A stretch of DNA of 64,000 nucleotides from the NCBI GenBank assembly GCA_021014945.1, contig MU266406.1, positions 47,563-111,562 on the forward strand. Reading direction: 5' to 3'. The number at the start of each line of letters is the position of its first letter. Positions within the stretch are counted from its first letter, which is position 1. The position numbers and the translations under genes are program-made. The notes beneath the pieces are model-generated. The model was given only the letters and a program-made list of their open reading frames with translations, ran no database searches and was not told the DNA's origin. The stretch is from Leucogyrophana mollusca. Its lineage: Eukaryota; Basidiomycota; Agaricomycetes; Boletales. Positions 59,788-64,000 of this stretch are shown in pieces.

Positions 59788-62494
59788 ATGCTTGTTTTGC
59801 GAGTGTGCTTCCTCGCAATCTTGACACAACCTACCGCGGTACTTGGTGCATTCGCTAGCCCCGAACCGTCCTTCCATGGTGCCAAACGAACCGCAGGCGG
59901 CGTGCATCTGCCTGTGCGTCGACAAGCTGTCTCCGGTGGAGGCAAGAGCGCCAAAGAGATGGGTTCCATCGGTCTGGGCGATTTCCTGGATGTGTGAGTG
60001 ATCTCTTTGAGTCACTAGCCTGCTGGACGTTGAACTTTCGCCACTATAAGGACATACAATGTCCTCATTGAAATCGGACAAACACAGACACCTGTTGTAC
60101 TGGGTATGCACCACCACCTTCGAGTAACGAGCTGCCTTACCTACCCTGGTCGGTTAGACACAGGCTCTTCAGACCTCTGGGTTCTCTCCACCGCGTGCGG
60201 AGCAGGCTGCTCATCCGGGACTCAGCCTCTATACCCGCTATCGACGTTCCACGCGGCTAATATGCAGGCACAGCTTCTATATGGTGACTCCATGACAGGC
60301 ACCCACGCTTCTGGGCCCATAGGCTACGACACGGTGTGCCTCGCGGGGCTCGTCCTAGAAGAGCAGTACTTCGCAGCCATCAACGACACCAATACGGCTG
60401 TGCTCCAGACCAACTCTGCGGGAATATTTGGCCTTGGGTTTCCTTTAAACAGGTGGGTCGTGAGGGGAGCAACTAGTCCCGGCTCGACGCTTACTTGTTG
60501 TCCACACTAGCATAGTTTGGAACGAGGTGTTCCAGAGTCAGCCGAGTCACGCCGTGTCGTTCAAGAAGGCCCTTCGCTCGCCGGACGCGTCATCCCACCT
60601 CGCCAACACCCTACGCAACCTCGTCATCCGCTTTTTCCCCAAAACGCACCTGAACGCATCGTCGCCGTCACCTTCCCCACCCCCTCAATTCAAGCGCCAA
60701 TCCACCTCCACCGCCTCCGCGATGTTCTCCTCCTACACAAGCCTCGCGCCCCTCCTACCCCGTCTTGTCGCCCAGGGCGTCCTCGCACTCCCTATGTTCG
60801 CGATCACCCTCCAGCGGGACACGATCGAGATCGGAGGAAACCAGGGCACACTCTCCATCGGCGAGCTCCCCCCGGGCGTGCAGAATTCGAGCCTGACGTG
60901 GGTGCCTGTGCGGGGGTACCCCCCGAGCCAGAGCGGGTTGACTCCGCCCGTTGACTCTCCCAACGAGGTGCGTGTGCGAGGCTCACCGGTACGCGTACTC
61001 GTTGACGCGCGGAGGTGTATCGTAGGTATACCCGATCGCGTGGGAGATCCCGCTCGATGATGTTTATCTGGACGGAGTGAAGCTCCCGCGATCGACCCTC
61101 TCCGCGCCAAGCATATCCCTCTCCGCCCTCGTCGACACCGTACGTCCCTCTCTCCTGACGGTCTTGGCTAATTAGACACTCACCTCGTACATACCGCAGG
61201 GCAATTCCCTCATCCGCGGTCCCGCCGACGTCGTCTCGCACATTCCCACCCGCTTCGCCTGCTCCGCGCCGCACACGCTTGCTTTCTCGATTGGGGGGAG
61301 GCTCTTCCCTGTCGACGCGCGCGATTTCGTCAGCCAAGCACGTTCGGGGAGCGTGGCGGAGTGCATGGCGAACGTCGCGCCGACGGACGCGCCGGTGCTC
61401 GGGGCGGGGTATTTGTATAGCTGGAGCTTGGGCGATCCGTTCTTGAAGGGGTGCGTGTCGTTTCGTTTTGTGGTACACACTTTGAGTGGCGGGTGAGGGA
61501 GCAAAGGAAAGGAGACTGGGCGTAAAGGGAGGTGATTATATACCGTCCTTTGAGGGATGGGTTGGTGGACATAGAGCGGTCTGTGTGTGCAGGGGAGCCC
61601 GGGGGTGGATGTGGGTCAGGGTCAACTTCTTCACCTGCGCGTGGGTGGTTGTCGAGAACCATGACCTGCCGGGGCTCGAGAAGGCTATGACCCTGTCCTA
61701 TCATCCCGGCGGCTCCTCGCCCTTCCTTTGCGAAGCAGGGGGTCCGTGACGGAGCTCCATCCCGCTCACATCATTTTCGGGCCCATTTACTCTCGGGTCT
61801 CCGGCTTCCTCCATTACTACTAACACCCCTTTCCTCCGCATACCACCCTTCGCTTCTCGACGCTAACACCCACCCACAGCGTCCTCGCGGCATTCCACTA
61901 CGGCGACCTCGCACGGCCCTCGCAGGACCCACCGCGCGTTGGGCTGCTCTCGACGGTTCCGGGCGACGCAGCCGCGAAGCTAGTGGCGGACGTGGCCGCC
62001 GCTGCGGCAGGGGGTCTTGATCTGCCCGGTGAGTCCCTCGTTTATATCGAATCCTTCTTCTCTCTGTCTGCCGCTGCCTGTTACGCTTGCGTCACCCTGT
62101 CGTAGACTTTATGGGGCTGTATCATAGCTTTTCGCCGCCATCATAGGCTTCCCGGCACCTTGCCGTATGTCATCACTTCCGCACCTTCCCTCGCCCCGTG
62201 TCCATTGTCCATCGTGCCTTATTTTGCCCTGGCTCAGACCCGTCAGCCCCGAATCTAAATCCATCTTCATCTCTATCCGCAGAACTATCCGATCCCGCGC
62301 CGACGGGGATGCTCCCGGCCGCGAGCACGGCCCTTAATGGCGTCCCCCTTGCGAGTGCAGGTGGTGGGCGTGGGCAGGGAGGGCGAGGAGGACAGGGAGG
62401 ACAGGCGAACGGCGTGCGCGATGCGATGCGCGTGAATGTGTGGACTGTTGGGGTTGCGATGGTGCTATGGGTCGTTGGGAGGGGGCTTGCGTGA
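59788..62494 (+). CDS. Secreted pepsin-type aspartic protease (family A1) with probable GPI anchor
   Basis: Eight exons: 59788-59993, 60051-60103, 60158-60452, 60511-60967, 61026-61139, 61200-61450, 61880-62028, 62283-62494; 1737 bases, 578 residues. The N terminus MLVLRVCFLAILTQPTAVLG is a signal peptide. Two catalytic motifs are present: VVLDTGSSDLWV (Asp about 87) and ALVDTGNSLIRGP (Asp about 374), so the bilobed A1 fold is complete. Other family blocks are GIFGLGFP and GTLSIGELP. The C terminus has a Gly-rich spacer and a hydrophobic end (WTVGVAMVLWVVGRGLA), as in GPI-anchored yapsin-like proteases. The ATG at 59788 is chosen because it gives the signal peptide. It would act at the cell wall or outside the cell. 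Introns 6 and 7 are unusually long (429 and 254 bases). Confidence 0.9.
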
Positions 62495-62916
62495 ATTGTG
62501 GGATGGGAGTGGTTGGGAGGAGGAGGGAATAGTTAAGAATCGGATTCTGGACGAGAGCGTTTTGGGGTCTTGGGTTTGGATCTCGGGGTTTTTGGGATCT
62601 GTAGGTTACCAGCGTTTGTCCTCGTCATGTCGTCTTGCGTCCTGTATCTTTCTTGCATTGACACTGTCGCATCCTGTACTATTGCCATCACGATGTTTCC
62701 ACCTGTATTATTATACACTATACACTCGTACGTATGCACTGCATACCTAGATCTTGCTGTCTTGTGATAGTTTGCCAGTTGATTCCTAGGCCATCCTTGA
62801 GTTAATGTGGCCTGCACCCCAACAAAATGTATCACGGAAGGGGAATCCACCACTCTGATCGGACCTCGGGTGTTCCTACATCGGTGAAATACATGATGAA
62901 AGCTAGATAAACGAAA
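62495..62916. other. Convergent intergenic region protease / DUF6533 C
   Basis: About 420 bases that must hold both 3' ends. Nothing else recognised. Confidence 0.4.
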
Positions 62917-63685
62917 TCATCGAGCACTGGCGAACTCTATGTTGCTTATCGAGATGTCTCCTAAGCCCACTGACGCTCCCAACGGACGGTAATACGACTC
63001 CCGCATACGCAGAACGAGCCGACAACCCATGATGACCCCCGCCACAATAGAGAAGCCCACGGGTATTTCGAACCAGTTTTCCTAGACGCAAAAACGGCAT
63101 AAGTTTACACGCGATGGAACTAGTTGGATGAATCGAGGTGCTGACCCCGAGAGCTTGCCACATCGCCACATTCACAGAACAAGTCGCCGACATACTGTAC
63201 CGCCAAGTCATTCATCAAACGTCACGGAAACTCGAAGTAAGAACTTCGCACGCACCAAACAAAGTAGAACACGCTATCCCGCACAAAGACTTCTATAACT
63301 CTTCCGGGGCGGAATGCCTGGATGACTCCCCCGGCACCGAGGCCCCGAAGCTCACGAATATGCGTGATGCCAGCCCACAACGCGAGCGTGCACAGCATCC
63401 CCTCGAATAACATGACGGGATACCAAAAGTCGTCGAGTGAAGAAGGGATGGAACTTGCGGTGCAAAGGCCAACACCCGGAAGTACTTCGTTCATAACTGG
63501 GGCAAGTTGCACATCAAACCGGTTTGAGACATCAAAGAACACATACCGACGAGGTCGGCATTTGACTGTGCCATAAAGACGGCCATGGACGCAATTTCAG
63601 CAATATAGCACAGTATCATGAAGATCAGGACCCTGTTTGATCGGTTATAAAGTGCGTATACACGAAGCTGCATCAGGAAAACCCT
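62917..63685 (-). pseudogene. DUF6533-like membrane protein C, 5' end missing
   Basis: Minus-strand exons spell the C-terminal half of a DUF6533-like protein: VFLMQLRVYALYNR then helices (IFMILCYIAEIASMAVF), then SSIPSSLDDFWYPVMLFEG and RVIEVFVRDSVFYFV, typical of the family, and VGFSIVAGVIMGCRLVLRMR before TGA at 62917. The first of these exons has an acceptor (ACAG) just upstream of 63685, so more exons are expected. The remaining ~310 bases to the window edge are AT-rich and show no YDYLLT/EIxYIW block. Either the start lies beyond the window or the N-terminal exons are lost. The visible exons have no stops, so it may be a partial gene rather than a dead one. Confidence 0.55.
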
Positions 63686-64000
63686 GTCCGGGCAATTAGG
63701 GAAACTTTGAGCGGAATATCTCTAGTTACCTCTAGTTTTCCAGGCTAGTCAATTAGCCAGACTTTTTTAGTCCCCTAGATGTTATGAGAATCTATCAACA
63801 AGTAGCCATATTTTCCGTCTTTTAGATCGAAGTTAAGTCCAATTTTGCCTTGGTACTAGGCTTTGTCGCACTTTCATTATAACACGAAGAAAATTAATAG
63901 GATTAAAGGACAAATATGATCACAGTACTGTAAGGACTGGGGGAAGATAAGCAACGGGTATCGTATATGCACACTGTCATCCACGAGTCGATCATGCCGA
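63686..64000. other. AT-rich window end
   Basis: The last ~310 bases, richer in A and T than their neighbours, especially 63700-63910. No gene or repeat recognised. Confidence 0.4.

Noticed and set aside
1..64000. tRNA or rRNA genes, CRISPR arrays, transposase or reverse transcriptase genes
   Set aside because: I scanned by eye for T-loop-like GTTCGA contexts, regular repeats and the catalytic motifs of mobile elements and found none convincing; a computed scan (tRNAscan-SE, RepeatMasker) could still find weak ones.

Overview
The window looks like a filamentous basidiomycete (Agaricomycetes, mushroom-type) nuclear contig. The grounds are: genes cut by many short introns (mostly about 45-65 bases, GT-AG), DUF6533-type membrane proteins, expanded F-box/leucine-rich proteins, a Zn(II)2Cys6 regulator and a GPI-tailed pepsin-type protease. 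Nothing indicates bacterial, plasmid or viral DNA. All gene models were spliced by eye. For five genes (helicase/AAA protein, Pex19, old yellow enzyme, Zn2Cys6 factor, aspartic protease) the exon lengths add up to an exact multiple of three with conserved motifs rebuilt across the junctions.

Layout. 0-12.3 kb: a head-to-tail array on the minus strand of short-chain dehydrogenases of the acetoin/diacetyl reductase (BudC-like) type. Five copies look intact, two are pseudogenes and one is an exon scrap. A further relic lies alone at 37.6-38.8 kb. All intact copies share an 8-base micro-exon. 13.5-21.0 kb: one 10-exon gene for a ~2360-residue protein joining a UPF1/ZNFX1-like helicase, NFX1-type cysteine-rich zinc fingers, three CbbX/SpoVK-type AAA+ modules and a coiled-coil tail. 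21.4-24.2 kb: Pex19 (plus) and an old yellow enzyme (minus). 25.2-33.2 kb: two paralogous F-box/LRR-like genes about 4.4 kb apart.

34.1-47.9 kb: two ferric reductase paralogues (minus) bracket the SDR relic and two tandem DUF6533 membrane protein genes (plus). The distal ferric reductase has two exact matches to the fungal iron-GATA-repressor consensus upstream. 51.9-54.9 kb: a third, unrelated F-box protein and an ASCH/PUA-like protein. 56.4-62.5 kb: a Zn2Cys6 transcription factor followed by a secreted, probably GPI-anchored aspartic protease. 62.9-63.7 kb: the 3' part of a third DUF6533-like gene (minus), apparently without its N-terminal exons.

The genes do not form an obvious biosynthetic cluster. 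The themes are local duplication and decay (SDR, F-box, FRE, DUF6533), iron or redox metabolism (FRE pair, OYE, SDRs) and one large, poorly understood helicase/AAA+ fusion, which is the best candidate here for unexplored biology.
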